In this document: positions 25,087 to 34,906 of the stretch, in pieces
Numbering within the stretch: the first letter of the stretch is position 1
Layout of the letters: the number at the start of each line of letters is the position of its first letter
Origin: UBA2779 sp965232615
Lineage (GTDB): Bacteria > Spirochaetota > Spirochaetia > DSM-2461
DNA length: 64,000 bases
Reading direction: 5' to 3'
Assembly: GCA_965232615.1 (NCBI GenBank)
Contig: OZ246985.1
Coordinates: 682,001-746,000, forward strand
The notes under the pieces: model-generated
Databases searched by the model: none
Told to the model about the DNA's origin: nothing
The model's input: only the letters and a program-made list of their open reading frames with translations
Position numbers and translations under genes: made by a program

Positions 25087-28000
25087 ATGTATAACAAAGT
25101 TGACCCCCGGAACGACTTCCCTCGAATGGAGGAAAGGATCCTTCAATACTGGAAGGAAAACCAGATTTTTAAAAAATCCATTGCAAATCGTTCACCTCAG
25201 GATGAATTTGTATTCTATGACGGTCCTCCGTTTGCAACTGGGTTGCCGCATTTCGGTCACTTTGTACCCGGAGCCATAAAAGACATCATCCCCCGTTACG
25301 CTACGATGAAGGGTAAAAGAGTTGAACGTCGATTTGGATGGGATTGCCATGGATTGCCGGTTGAATATGAGGTGGAGAAGGAAATCGGCATTTCCGGTAA
25401 AGCTGCGATAGAGAAATTTGGTGTGGCAAAATTCAATGAAGTCTGTCAATCTATTGTCCTGCGCTATACAAGTGAATGGCGGAAAATAATGACCCGTTCC
25501 GGACGCTGGGTAGATTTTGATAATGACTATAAAACCATGGATCCAGACTACATGGAGTCGATTTGGTGGGTGGTGAAATCTCTCTGGGATAAGAAACTTA
25601 TATACCAGGGACATTACATCCTGCCCAGCTGTCCTCGCTGCTCAACACCTCTGTCCAATCATGAGCTCAATCTGGGCGGGTATAAAGAAGTTCACGATCC
25701 AGCCATAACTGTCCGGTTCCAAACCAGTGAAGACAGGAACACCTGGTTTTTGGCCTGGACAACAACCCCTTGGACCCTCATCAGTAATCTGGGACTGTGT
25801 CTTGGTTCTGACATTGATTATATCAAGGTTGAGAAACTTTCCAGTGCTGAATTCTACATACTTGCTGAAGCCCGAGTTGAGGACTATTTCAAGTCGGAAG
25901 ACGATTACAGGATTATCTGGCAGAAAAAGGGCCATGAGCTCAATAATATAGGCTACGAACCCCTCTTCCCTTACTTTGCAGAATTACAGGCCAGGGGAGC
26001 ATTTAAAACCTTTACAGGTAATCATGTCTCAACAGACGATGGTACGGGTATCGTCCATACAGCTCCTGGATTTGGCGAAGATGATTATGAAGTTATGAAG
26101 GGGACGGGGCTCCCCATGGTTTGCCCGGTGAATGATGAGGGATTGTATACTGACGAAGTCAGTGACTATGCGGGTCGATTTGTGAAAGACTGTGACAGGG
26201 ATATCATTAAAAGACTGAAAGACAGTGGTGCCCTTGTTAAGCGTGATCAGATTCTCCATGCCTACCCTCATTGCTGGCGCTGTGAGAGTCCTCTCATCTA
26301 TAAAGCAGTCAGTTCATGGTTTGTAAATGTTCAGAAGATCAAGGCAATCATGCTGGAGTCCAATGATAAGGTGGACTGGATACCAGGTCACTTAAAAAAA
26401 GGACGATTTGGCAAGTGGTTGGATAATGCCCGGGATTGGGCCATTAGCAGGAACCGTTATTGGGGAAATCCCATTCCAATCTGGATATGCAGTACCTGTG
26501 GTGAGCAGAAATGCATTGGCAGTCTGGACGAATTATACAGGAATTGCAGCCAGAACGCCAGAAAGAAGCATGTCGCTGATGGCGGCGATCTCCACAAACA
26601 CCACATCGATGAGCTCTCATGGCCCTGTTCCTGTGGTGGGAAGATGATACGTGTCCCGGAAGTACTGGACTGCTGGTTTGAATCCGGGGCTATGCCCTAC
26701 GCCCAGGTTCATTATCCCTTTGAGAACAAACAATGGTTTGAGGAACATTTTCCAGCAGACTTCATTTCTGAAGGTTTGGATCAAACCAGGGGCTGGTTCT
26801 ACACTCTCACTGTCCTGGCAGCAGCATTATTCGGATCTCCGGCATTCCAGCATGTTATTGTGAATGGATTAGTGCTGGCAGAAGACGGCAGGAAAATGTC
26901 CAAGAAACTGAGGAATTATACAGACCCGGGAATTATTATTGACATGTTCGGGGCTGATGCTCTCAGGCTTTTCTTAATGAATTCAGCAGCAGTGAAGGCA
27001 GAAAGTCTCCGTTATTCAGATGATGGTGTCCGTGATGTACTCAAGGGTGTTCTTATACCTCTATGGAATGCCTATAGTTTCTATGTAACCTATGCGAACA
27101 TTGATAATGTCCGGCCAGAGGGCTTCACCGATGACGTACAGAATCCCCTCGATCAATGGATCCTTTCGGAGACAGCCTCCCTGGTGGAGACTGTTGGCCG
27201 AATGCTGGATGCCTATGACATACAAAAAGCTATTGAACCTATTCTTCTCTATATAGATGCTCTCAACAACTGGTATATTCGCCGATCACGCCGACGGTTC
27301 TGGAAGAGCACTCAGGATGGCGATAAATTGGATGCCTACTCCACTTTACGGACAGCTCTTGTCACCCTGACCAAAGTCATCGCCCCTTTTACTCCCTTCA
27401 TTGCCGATGAAATTTACTTGAATCTGAGAAGCAGGAACGACCCTGAATCTGTCCATCTGTGCGACTGGCCGGATGCCGGGGATTTTTCCAGGGATGAGAT
27501 TCTGGAACAGAAAATGGAAGTAACCCGCCGTACCATTGGTTTGGGTCGATCACTTCGCAATACCCATGATCTAAAAATCCGCCAACCGCTGAAGAGCCTG
27601 TTCATTGTTACACGGGATTCAGTAGAAAAGACTATACTTCTTGAAATGGTTGACCTTCTCAAAGAGGAACTCAATATTAAAAATGTTCTATTCCGGGAAA
27701 ATGAAGAGGATCTGGTGGAATACATGGCAAAGGCTAATTTCAAGGTACTCGGTAAAATCCTCGGTAAGGATATGAAGGCCGCTGCCGCCCGCATCGCGAA
27801 TCTCACCCCTGGAGAAATACGTAGCTTGATTGATGGAGCAGTACTGTCCATTGATTTTGATGGCTCTGAAAACACTGTTCTGGAGCTCACCTCCGAATCA
27901 ATTGAAGTAAGACGCAACGAAAAATCCGGTCTCAGGGTTGTCAATGAAGGTTCTCTTACCCTTGCCCTGGACCCGGAAATTACTCCGGAACTTCTCTCTG

Positions 28001-28251
28001 AAGGTCTGGCACGGGATCTGGTACGGGGTATACAAAATCTACGAAAAGAAAATGGTTTTCAGGTAGCCGACCACATTACTCTTGGACTGAGCAGTACAAA
28101 TGAGATACATGATGCCTGTCAAACCTTCAAGGACTACATAACCGGAGAAGTTCTGGCCGATAGTCTGATTCTGTCTGAGTCTCCTCTCAAAGGCAGCCAG
28201 GAACTCACTGTGGGAGAGGTTTCCGTTTTTGTTAGCCTGAATCGAGTATGA
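25087..28251 (+). CDS. ileS: Isoleucine-tRNA ligase, long eukaryotic-like type
   Basis: This 1054-residue class I synthetase charges tRNA-Ile. The ATP-binding HIGH motif appears as HFGH (55-58) within PPFATGLPHFGH, and KMSKS appears as KMSKK near residue 603. The CP1 editing region contains the TTTPWTL and GTGIVHTAPGFGEDDY blocks. Two CxxC-type zinc pairs are visible (CPRC, CSTCGE). Length and motif style fit the type found in eukaryotes and in several bacterial groups, including spirochaetes, which is generally less sensitive to mupirocin. The next gene overlaps its stop (ATGA). Confidence 0.95.
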   Translation: MYNKVDPRNDFPRMEERILQYWKENQIFKKSIANRSPQDEFVFYDGPPFATGLPHFGHFVPGAIKDIIPRYATMKGKRVERRFGWDCHGLPVEYEVEKEIGISGKAAIEKFGVAKFNEVCQSIVLRYTSEWRKIMTRSGRWVDFDNDYKTMDPDYMESIWWVVKSLWDKKLIYQGHYILPSCPRCSTPLSNHELNLGGYKEVHDPAITVRFQTSEDRNTWFLAWTTTPWTLISNLGLCLGSDIDYIKVEKLSSAEFYILAEARVEDYFKSEDDYRIIWQKKGHELNNIGYEPLFPYFAELQARGAFKTFTGNHVSTDDGTGIVHTAPGFGEDDYEVMKGTGLPMVCPVNDEGLYTDEVSDYAGRFVKDCDRDIIKRLKDSGALVKRDQILHAYPHCWRCESPLIYKAVSSWFVNVQKIKAIMLESNDKVDWIPGHLKKGRFGKWLDNARDWAISRNRYWGNPIPIWICSTCGEQKCIGSLDELYRNCSQNARKKHVADGGDLHKHHIDELSWPCSCGGKMIRVPEVLDCWFESGAMPYAQVHYPFENKQWFEEHFPADFISEGLDQTRGWFYTLTVLAAALFGSPAFQHVIVNGLVLAEDGRKMSKKLRNYTDPGIIIDMFGADALRLFLMNSAAVKAESLRYSDDGVRDVLKGVLIPLWNAYSFYVTYANIDNVRPEGFTDDVQNPLDQWILSETASLVETVGRMLDAYDIQKAIEPILLYIDALNNWYIRRSRRRFWKSTQDGDKLDAYSTLRTALVTLTKVIAPFTPFIADEIYLNLRSRNDPESVHLCDWPDAGDFSRDEILEQKMEVTRRTIGLGRSLRNTHDLKIRQPLKSLFIVTRDSVEKTILLEMVDLLKEELNIKNVLFRENEEDLVEYMAKANFKVLGKILGKDMKAAAARIANLTPGEIRSLIDGAVLSIDFDGSENTVLELTSESIEVRRNEKSGLRVVNEGSLTLALDPEITPELLSEGLARDLVRGIQNLRKENGFQVADHITLGLSSTNEIHDACQTFKDYITGEVLADSLILSESPLKGSQELTVGEVSVFVSLNRV

Positions 28252-29105
28252 AACCAGGGCAACTGACCATAGTATTGATTCTCTTTATTTCCTGTCGGAC
28301 AATGCCGGTAGCCCCCTACCCGGATGTTGTCCATTGGATTCCTGTAGAATCGGATATGATTGTTCATTTTGTTGTAAGTGGAAATGAAGATCTTGCGGAA
28401 ATTATTGTACGCTTGACTGGATTTCAACCAGAAGCGGTTAACCCCATACTGGAACGGACTGCTGTGTTTGCAGCCGGATTGGAGATGAATGATGGGCAGA
28501 TTGACTTCTCTACAATTCCCATCCATGTCGCGGCCGTGGGGATGTGGCCCCGAGGCGTCCTTGGCCGTGTGCTGGGAAATGATTGGACACGGAGGAAAAG
28601 GAATGAATTCGTGTGGGATGGACCTGAGGGCCTTGGCATTGCAGCCCCGACGAATGAGTTAATACTCCTTTCCCGTGGTCGACTGGATTTCCTTGTCACT
28701 CAGCGATCCCGGTCTCCACTGATGAATAATCAACGTAATGAATTGTTTACTGATGCTGATTTTTCTCTGTTAGTCAACAATCCTGATCTGGCATCCAGTA
28801 TCATACCCCAGGTGGCAGGAAAGATTGACAGTTTTCTTCTGACCATCAACAAGGATGTCAATCAAGACTATTTAATTTATTTCCAATTGACAGCAGCCAG
28901 GGAAGAACTGGTTCCTTCTCTTGCTCTGGCACTGCGTATAGCTCTGTCCGCACGCCTTGGAAAATCATCCATTGCTGAGGAGAAAGAACTCCTTGGATCG
29001 TTGGAACTTGAGGTAACCGATGGAAGTATCCACCTAAGATTCCCACCGGTGAATTTCACCCTGCTTCGCTCACTCAGTGTTGGATTAAATCCCTTTGAGA
29101 GGTGA
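28248..29105 (+). CDS. Lipoprotein of unknown function
   Basis: This 285-residue protein overlaps ileS by 4 bp. A short signal peptide ends LILFISC, so Cys16 is a probable lipid anchor. The rest has alternating hydrophobic strands with no domain I recognise. It belongs to a tight group ileS - this gene - hisH - hisF, with hisH starting 4 bp after its stop. Confidence 0.6.
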   Translation: MKPGQLTIVLILFISCRTMPVAPYPDVVHWIPVESDMIVHFVVSGNEDLAEIIVRLTGFQPEAVNPILERTAVFAAGLEMNDGQIDFSTIPIHVAAVGMWPRGVLGRVLGNDWTRRKRNEFVWDGPEGLGIAAPTNELILLSRGRLDFLVTQRSRSPLMNNQRNELFTDADFSLLVNNPDLASSIIPQVAGKIDSFLLTINKDVNQDYLIYFQLTAAREELVPSLALALRIALSARLGKSSIAEEKELLGSLELEVTDGSIHLRFPPVNFTLLRSLSVGLNPFER

Positions 29106-29109
29106 AATA

Positions 29110-29724
29110 ATGCTGGCCGTCATTGACTACAATGCAGGAAATCTCACCAGTGTCGTAACAGCCCTTCGTCATATCGGAGTTCAGTATGTGGTCACTTCAA
29201 ATCCTGGAACTGTTCAAGCAGCCGATAAGGTGATCTTTCCGGGTGTGGGAGAAGCCCAACAGGCTATGACAGAACTCCGTTCCAGGGGTCTCGACGAGAC
29301 TCTCAAGGCTTATGCTGAAAGCAATAAGCCGTTACTGGGCATCTGCTTAGGAGCTCAAATTCTCCAGGAGTTCTCTGTTGAAAGCAATACAGATCTTCTG
29401 GGCTTGATTCCCGGCAGTGTGAAACTCTTCCCAGGGGGGAAGGGGTTGAAAGTTCCTCAAATCGGGTGGAACACAATCACCCATGATAATTCTGCTCTTT
29501 TCAAAGATATTCGTCAGGAGAGCTCATTTTATTTTGTACACTCATATTACCTTTCACCGTTCCTATCGACCGGTGAACCCTCGCCCTGGGTGTGTGCAAC
29601 ATCGAATTATGGAATTGAATTTGCAGCAGCCTTACATCGGGGAAATATCTGGGGAACTCAATTCCATCCGGAAAAAAGTGGCCCCAACGGTTTGACTGTA
29701 TTGAAGAATTTCATTGACTGGTAG
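29110..29724 (+). CDS. hisH: Imidazole glycerol phosphate synthase, glutaminase subunit
   Basis: This 204-residue class I glutamine amidotransferase supplies ammonia to HisF. The nucleophile elbow GICLGAQ carries the catalytic Cys, and the FHPEKSG block gives the His and Glu of the triad. ATG 29110 has GAGAGGTG upstream, and a TTG at 29095 is rejected. hisF follows after 6 bp. The other his genes are absent here, so the pair might serve histidine synthesis from a dispersed pathway or, as for some paralogues, surface-sugar amination. Confidence 0.9.
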   Translation: MLAVIDYNAGNLTSVVTALRHIGVQYVVTSNPGTVQAADKVIFPGVGEAQQAMTELRSRGLDETLKAYAESNKPLLGICLGAQILQEFSVESNTDLLGLIPGSVKLFPGGKGLKVPQIGWNTITHDNSALFKDIRQESSFYFVHSYYLSPFLSTGEPSPWVCATSNYGIEFAAALHRGNIWGTQFHPEKSGPNGLTVLKNFIDW

Positions 29725-29730
29725 GAAAAC

Positions 29731-30498
29731 ATGTTTCAGAAAAGGATTGTTATCTGTCTTGATGTACGAAATGGAAAAACAACAAAAGGTATACGCTTCA
29801 AGAGCAATGTCGATATTGGCGATCCGGTGGAAATGGCCTTCAATTACTATCGTCAGGGTGTTGATGAATTGGTGTTCTATGATATTACAGCATCGGCTGA
29901 AGGCCGAGGGATTATGATCGACGTGGTAAAGGCTGTAGCAGAAACAATATTCATCCCTTTTTGTGTTGGCGGTGGGATACGAAACCTTGACGATATGAGG
30001 GAAGTTATAATGGCTGGCGCGGAGAAGGTCAGCATCAATTCAGCGGCTGTTCGCAAACCTGATATCATTACCGATGGCGCAAAACACTATGGTTCTCAGT
30101 GCATCGTACTTGGAATGGATGTTGAAGCCGATACGGCCATGCCTTCAGGTTACGGAGTTGTTATCGATGGGGGTCGAGTGAAGACTGGACGGGATATGCT
30201 GGAGTGGGTCCGTGAGGCCGAGGACAGAGGAGCCGGAGAGATAGTTCTCAACTCGATTGATGCCGATGGAACCCGGGATGGGTATGAGATCAGGGCTACT
30301 CGTCTGGTGAGTGAACATGTGGGCTTACCAGTGGTTGCCTCTGGCGGCGGCGGGGTTCCCGATCACTTGATTCAGGTTCTCACCGAGGGTAAGGCGGATG
30401 CAGCATTGGTAGCGAGTATGGTTCACTATGGTGATTTTTCTGTACAGGACATCAAAGAGGAGCTGAATGCGGCAGGAATATCTGTTCGGATTGATTGA
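29731..30498 (+). CDS. hisF: Imidazole glycerol phosphate synthase, cyclase subunit
   Basis: This 255-residue (beta/alpha)8 barrel cyclises the HisH-fed intermediate to imidazole glycerol phosphate and AICAR. The first catalytic Asp is in ICLDVRNG near residue 11, and the second lies in VLGMDVEA. Phosphate-binding loops VGGGIRN and ASGGGGVPDH are present. Some residues after the first Asp (RNGKTTKGIRF) differ from the common KDGRVVKGVNF form, which hints at a HisF paralogue used in surface-sugar modification. This is not decisive. Confidence 0.85.
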   Translation: MFQKRIVICLDVRNGKTTKGIRFKSNVDIGDPVEMAFNYYRQGVDELVFYDITASAEGRGIMIDVVKAVAETIFIPFCVGGGIRNLDDMREVIMAGAEKVSINSAAVRKPDIITDGAKHYGSQCIVLGMDVEADTAMPSGYGVVIDGGRVKTGRDMLEWVREAEDRGAGEIVLNSIDADGTRDGYEIRATRLVSEHVGLPVVASGGGGVPDHLIQVLTEGKADAALVASMVHYGDFSVQDIKEELNAAGISVRID

Positions 30499-30541
30499 TC
30501 AGCCCACTCGTTACAATCATCTGCGTCGTAAAAATTACGAA

Positions 30542-30563
30542 GTGTCAGCAAGCTTGCTGACAC
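30542..30563. terminator. Perfect 22-bp palindrome between convergent genes
   Basis: GTGTCAGCAAG/CTTGCTGACAC lies between hisF (plus) and the SEC-C gene (minus). On the minus strand it is followed a few bases later by an ATTTTTA run, so it may act as a terminator mainly for the minus-strand gene. Confidence 0.5.
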
Positions 30564-30573
30564 AGGGATTACC

Positions 30574-30589
30574 TTAGAGGTGCCCTTAA
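30574..30589 (-). repeat. Solo repeat core at the SEC-C gene stop
   Basis: TTA-GAGGTGCCC-TTAA is another isolated end of the mobile repeat family. The TTAA supplies the TAA stop of the neighbouring minus-strand gene. The left duplicate is imperfect. Confidence 0.5.
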
Positions 30590-30909
30590 ATATTTCCGCG
30601 GCGTGGGATATTTGTGTTCCTGTTCTGACTGGTGGTTGCCTTCCCAGACGGATAGGGCTTTCCCCGGTTCCTTTTAATTTCACTCGTTTTGACAGTATTA
30701 TCAGAACTGGTTTCTTCTGATGCTGATGCAGCTTCTCTCTCTCTGGCGGCTTCTGCCAATTCGATGTGTTTTTCCTTTTCATCACCATCTAAATGGCATT
30801 TTTTGTATTTCTTTCCCGACCCACAAGGGCATGGATCGTTTCGTCTTGTTGTCTTCAAGCGTTCATTGTATGCTGGAATATCCATGTGTTCAGTATACAT
30901 ACTGGTCAT
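30586..30909 (-). CDS. Small SEC-C motif protein
   Basis: This product of about 107 residues contains a SEC-C zinc motif, NDPCPCGSGKKYKKCH, close to its N-terminus, followed by a charged helix rich in Glu and Ala and a basic, Pro/Gly-containing tail. The motif matches the C-terminal zinc finger of SecA (also seen in this window's secA), where it binds SecB and the ribosome. Small free-standing SEC-C proteins are common but poorly understood. The start is uncertain: ATG 30909, 30900 or 30885, none with a clear ribosome site. The stop lies in a repeat scar, so the natural C-terminus may have been changed. Confidence 0.6.
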   Translation of the reverse strand: MTSMYTEHMDIPAYNERLKTTRRNDPCPCGSGKKYKKCHLDGDEKEKHIELAEAAREREAASASEETSSDNTVKTSEIKRNRGKPYPSGKATTSQNRNTNIPRRGNI

Positions 30910-30979
30910 AGTAATGTGAATACAATAAGACCTCATTTCGATCTGGCTGCGGGACTGATATCAATATTCATTATGATGA

Positions 30980-31065
30980 GCACCTCTAAAAAACCCATTG
31001 AGTTCTTGACTCATCTTTTCTGCCGCCACTGCGCCAAATTCCAAAAACGGTTTTTAATGGTAACC
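30980..31065. repeat. Mobile repeat family copy G, hairpin-free form
   Basis: An 86-bp copy from GCACCTCTAAAAAACCC to GGTTTTTAATGGTAACC with no hairpin unit. Its left part is the same as in copies I, J and K. No clear target duplication is visible. Confidence 0.7.
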
Positions 31066-31161
31066 GTAAACGATTACCGTAAACAAGCCAACCCCGGATT
31101 GTCTCTCCTCATCTGGAAACGGCAGGCTCCGGATTATGACAGGTGTGTCTGCATCGGAATC

Positions 31162-34100
31162 TTACTTCTCAGACTCATACGCCAGGAAAGAACCAAGCCA
31201 TGTTTCGGCCTCAGATTGAGTCATATTCCTGCGGACGGCATAATCTGACACTTGTTCTTTGGTCAGTCTTCCCACACTGAAATACTCAATACCCGGCCGG
31301 CCAAATAGATAGGCACACACCGAGGGGGGGGGAGTCATCATGGAGCTTTCCGTCAGTCTTACCCCGATGAATTCTTCGACATTGAGTAGTTTGAATATAT
31401 CTCTTTTAATTGTATGATCCGGGCATGGGGGGTAGCCTGGGGCAGGACGGATGCCATCATAGGCACCTGAAAGTATCCGCTGAGGATCATTGTCTTCATC
31501 CGGTGAATAACCCCAGAGATCAACTCGAATATGGTGATGAAGCCATTCCGCCACCGCTTCACCAATGCGGTCTGCCAGAGTCTTAATCAGAAAGGATCCA
31601 TAATCATCCATGGCGGCTTTCCTGGCAGCTAGAGCTTCCTCTTCGCCAATACCTCCAGTTGCAACGAAAAGTCCCACCCAATCCTTTACACCACTTCCCT
31701 CAGGGGCAATCCAGTCGGCCTGCGAAAGATAGTACTTCGTCTCTTCCTTCAAACCGGTTTGTCGCATCTGCGGCAGTGTCAATACTGGCTGCGCATCGTC
31801 ATGTTCTCGGTAGATTAGAATGTCATCCCCTCTGGACTGGGCAGGAAATATACCTGCCACAGCCGCTGCTTCAAGCAGGTTCCCAACCTGAATCCTGTCC
31901 AGCCAGCTTCTGGCATCATCCATCAAGCGGCGAGCTTCCACCCCTTTCTCAGGATGATCCAGGATGGCAGGATACTTCCCATCAATCTCCCATGCTCTGA
32001 AGAAAAAACTCCAGTCGATCAAGGGAATCACTTCGCTGAGAGGGATGTTTCTAAACGATTTTACACCTGTGAAACGAGGTTCAGGCAGTTGGTTTTCTAT
32101 GATCCAGCCGCCTGTCGGCTGCCATGGCTTTGCCCTCACTTCCTCCAGAGTAAGATGAATCCTTTCAGCAATTCGATCCGTTTTTTTCAGACGGATTTCT
32201 TCCTGCCTTTTTTTCAGACGGACAATGTACTCCGGAAGGGATTTGGAATCGGTCAAAGTATTCACGACCGTTGGTGCCAGTGAGGCATCTTTAATATGAA
32301 CGACAGTTCCTGAGTACGCAGGAGCAATTTTCAAGGCTGTATGAACTTCGCTGGTGGTTGCCCCCCCAATGAGCAGAGGCTTTTTCCAGCCGCGATCCTC
32401 CATGGCTTTTGCCACTCGAACCATCTCATCCAGACTGGGAGTAATTAGACCGGACAGTCCGATAATGTCGGCCGAGATATTCTCGGCATGGTCAAGTAAG
32501 TCTTCGGCAGGAACCATTACACCCATGTCGATGATTTCATAGCCATTACACTGAAGAACAACGGCGACAATGTTCTTCCCAATGTCATGGACATCTCCCT
32601 TAACCGTTGCCAGAAGAATGCAACCCCGTGATTTACTGCTGTTTTTGCTGGCTTCGAGACTGGGCTGAAGTACGCCCACGGCCCTTTTCATCACCCGGGC
32701 ACTTTTTACAACCTGGGGCAGAAACATTTTCCCCGACCCGAAGAGCTCTCCCACCTTATTCATACCGTCCATCAGGGGGCCCTCGATAACGCTCAATGGA
32801 TCACCCATGGAAATCCGGGCATCTTCCACATCCTCGGCAATCCATCCGGTAATCCCCTTTACCAGGGCATGTGTCAGTCGGCTCTCAACAGCTTCCTCCC
32901 GCCAGGTAAGGTTTTCAACAGAGATCTTTCCCTCCCCGGTAAAGGATTCGGCAATATCCAGAAGACGATCTCCAGCATCTTCCCGTCGAGCCAGAATCAC
33001 ATCCTCAACTCTTTCTCTCAGTTCACTGTCAATCTCATCGTAAATTTCCAACTGGCCGGCATTGACTATTCCCATCGTCAATCCGGCAGCAATGCCATGA
33101 TAGAGGAAAACCGAATGCATGGCTTCCCGAATGACATTGTTACCCCGGAAGGAAAATGAAACGTTGCTGATACCACCGGAAAAGCACACTCCCGGCAATT
33201 CCTTTTTTAGATATCTCACGGCCTCAATATAGTCTCTGGCGTAGTTTGAATGCTTCGGTATCCCGGTGGCTACGGCAAAGACATTGAGATCGAGGATGAT
33301 GTCCCCCGGTATGATTCCGGCCTTATTAATCAGGATATCCACGGCCCTTCGGCCAATGTCCACTTTTCTCTGGAATGTATCAGCCTGACCATCTTCATCG
33401 AAGGCCATGACAATGATGGCCGCTCCAAAACGTTTAATCTCCCCAACCTGTTTGAGGAAGGCTTCCTCTCCTTCCTTGAGACTCACCGAGTTGACAATTC
33501 CCTTTCCCTGCAGGCATTTCAAACCGGCAATCAGTGCTTCTGGCCTGGAGGAATCTATCATAACTGGAACCCTGGACACATCAGGTTCGGCCATTATCAG
33601 GTTTAGAAACCGCGTCATTTCTTCCGGAGCATCCAGCAATGCGTCATCCACATTCACATCAATGATTTGTGCGCCGTTTTCTACCTGTCTGCGGGCAATC
33701 TCCACGGCTTCTTCACCATTTTTTTCTCGAATTAGCCGTGCGAATTTTCGAGAACCCGAAACATTAGTCCTTTCCCCGACATTGATGAAAAGGCTTTCAT
33801 CATTGATGATAAGAGGATCTAATCCACTGAGCCGTGTACAATAAACAGACTTCTGTACCTGTTCCAGCCGCCGTGGTTTTGCTTGAATGACCCTGGACCG
33901 TATCGCGGTAATATGCTCCGCCCGGGTTCCGCAACAGCCGCCGGCAATGTTGATCAGTCCTTCATCGGCCATGGAACCAATCACCTCTGCCATGTATTCT
34001 GGTGTATCGTTATAACAACCCTCTTCATCCGGGAGACCTGCGTTGGGATGCACGGAAATTGGAACTTCTGCCACCTCTGCCAGGGATCGGATGTGTGGAA

Positions 34101-34866
34101 GTAATTCTCCTGCTCCAAGAGCACAGTTCAATCCAATCGACAGGGGGTTGGCATGGGCCACCGAGTACCAGAATGCTTCGGGAGTTTGACCGGTCAGTGT
34201 CCGGCCGGATATGTCTGTTATGGTACCGGAAATCATTATGGGCCACCGTCTTCTGTAGAGGTCAAACAGATCAAGAAGAGCGTATATTGCGGCCTTGGCA
34301 TTCAAAGCATCGATAATCGTTTCCACAAGGATGAGGTCAGCACCACCCTCAATAAGACCCCGGGTAGCTTCTCTGTATGCATTGGTCATTTGATCGAAGG
34401 TAATCTCCCTGTATCCAGGATCTTCCACCCGGGGAGACAGGGAAAGGATCTTGCTCGTTGGTCCAAGCGATCCGGCAACATAGCACGGGCCGCTGCCATC
34501 TTTCTCCAGGAAAGTTTCAATGGCTGAGCGGGCAATTTGAGCTCCTCTATAGTTGATTTCGTAAGCCAGATTTCCGGTTTCATACTCCGCCTGAGAAATC
34601 TCTGTACCGCTGAATGTATTGGTTTCAATGATATCGGCTCCAGCATGAAGAAATTCGAGATGAAACTCCTTCACCAGTTCCGGTCTTACCAGGTTGAGCA
34701 TTTCATGATTGCCGAAAAGATTTTTAGGGTGCCTGGCAAACCGTTCTCCATGGTAGTCATTTTCAGTCAGTTTCTTTGATTGAAACCAGGTCCCGGTTGC
34801 CCCGTCCAGCATGAGTATCCTGTTTTTGAGCAGTGCTTTTATCTCTGCCGAGCAATCTTCCTGCAT
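31162..34866 (-). CDS. metH: Cobalamin-dependent methionine synthase
   Basis: This 1234-residue, full-length four-module MetH transfers a methyl group from methyltetrahydrofolate to homocysteine through cobalamin. The homocysteine module starts MLDGATGTWFQ and ends with the zinc cysteines GGCCGT. The folate module has NVGERTNVSGS. The B12 module has DVHDIGKNI, whose His is the lower cobalt ligand, and the AdoMet activation module has RPAPGYPPCPDH. The 40-bp gap to livF and the shared strand suggest cotranscription with the transporter. No cobalamin or SAM riboswitch was seen. Confidence 0.95.
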   Translation of the reverse strand: MQEDCSAEIKALLKNRILMLDGATGTWFQSKKLTENDYHGERFARHPKNLFGNHEMLNLVRPELVKEFHLEFLHAGADIIETNTFSGTEISQAEYETGNLAYEINYRGAQIARSAIETFLEKDGSGPCYVAGSLGPTSKILSLSPRVEDPGYREITFDQMTNAYREATRGLIEGGADLILVETIIDALNAKAAIYALLDLFDLYRRRWPIMISGTITDISGRTLTGQTPEAFWYSVAHANPLSIGLNCALGAGELLPHIRSLAEVAEVPISVHPNAGLPDEEGCYNDTPEYMAEVIGSMADEGLINIAGGCCGTRAEHITAIRSRVIQAKPRRLEQVQKSVYCTRLSGLDPLIINDESLFINVGERTNVSGSRKFARLIREKNGEEAVEIARRQVENGAQIIDVNVDDALLDAPEEMTRFLNLIMAEPDVSRVPVMIDSSRPEALIAGLKCLQGKGIVNSVSLKEGEEAFLKQVGEIKRFGAAIIVMAFDEDGQADTFQRKVDIGRRAVDILINKAGIIPGDIILDLNVFAVATGIPKHSNYARDYIEAVRYLKKELPGVCFSGGISNVSFSFRGNNVIREAMHSVFLYHGIAAGLTMGIVNAGQLEIYDEIDSELRERVEDVILARREDAGDRLLDIAESFTGEGKISVENLTWREEAVESRLTHALVKGITGWIAEDVEDARISMGDPLSVIEGPLMDGMNKVGELFGSGKMFLPQVVKSARVMKRAVGVLQPSLEASKNSSKSRGCILLATVKGDVHDIGKNIVAVVLQCNGYEIIDMGVMVPAEDLLDHAENISADIIGLSGLITPSLDEMVRVAKAMEDRGWKKPLLIGGATTSEVHTALKIAPAYSGTVVHIKDASLAPTVVNTLTDSKSLPEYIVRLKKRQEEIRLKKTDRIAERIHLTLEEVRAKPWQPTGGWIIENQLPEPRFTGVKSFRNIPLSEVIPLIDWSFFFRAWEIDGKYPAILDHPEKGVEARRLMDDARSWLDRIQVGNLLEAAAVAGIFPAQSRGDDILIYREHDDAQPVLTLPQMRQTGLKEETKYYLSQADWIAPEGSGVKDWVGLFVATGGIGEEEALAARKAAMDDYGSFLIKTLADRIGEAVAEWLHHHIRVDLWGYSPDEDNDPQRILSGAYDGIRPAPGYPPCPDHTIKRDIFKLLNVEEFIGVRLTESSMMTPPPSVCAYLFGRPGIEYFSVGRLTKEQVSDYAVRRNMTQSEAETWLGSFLAYESEK

Positions 34867-34906
34867 TCTGTCTACAACTTACTTCCTGTCATGAATTATC
34901 CCTGGA

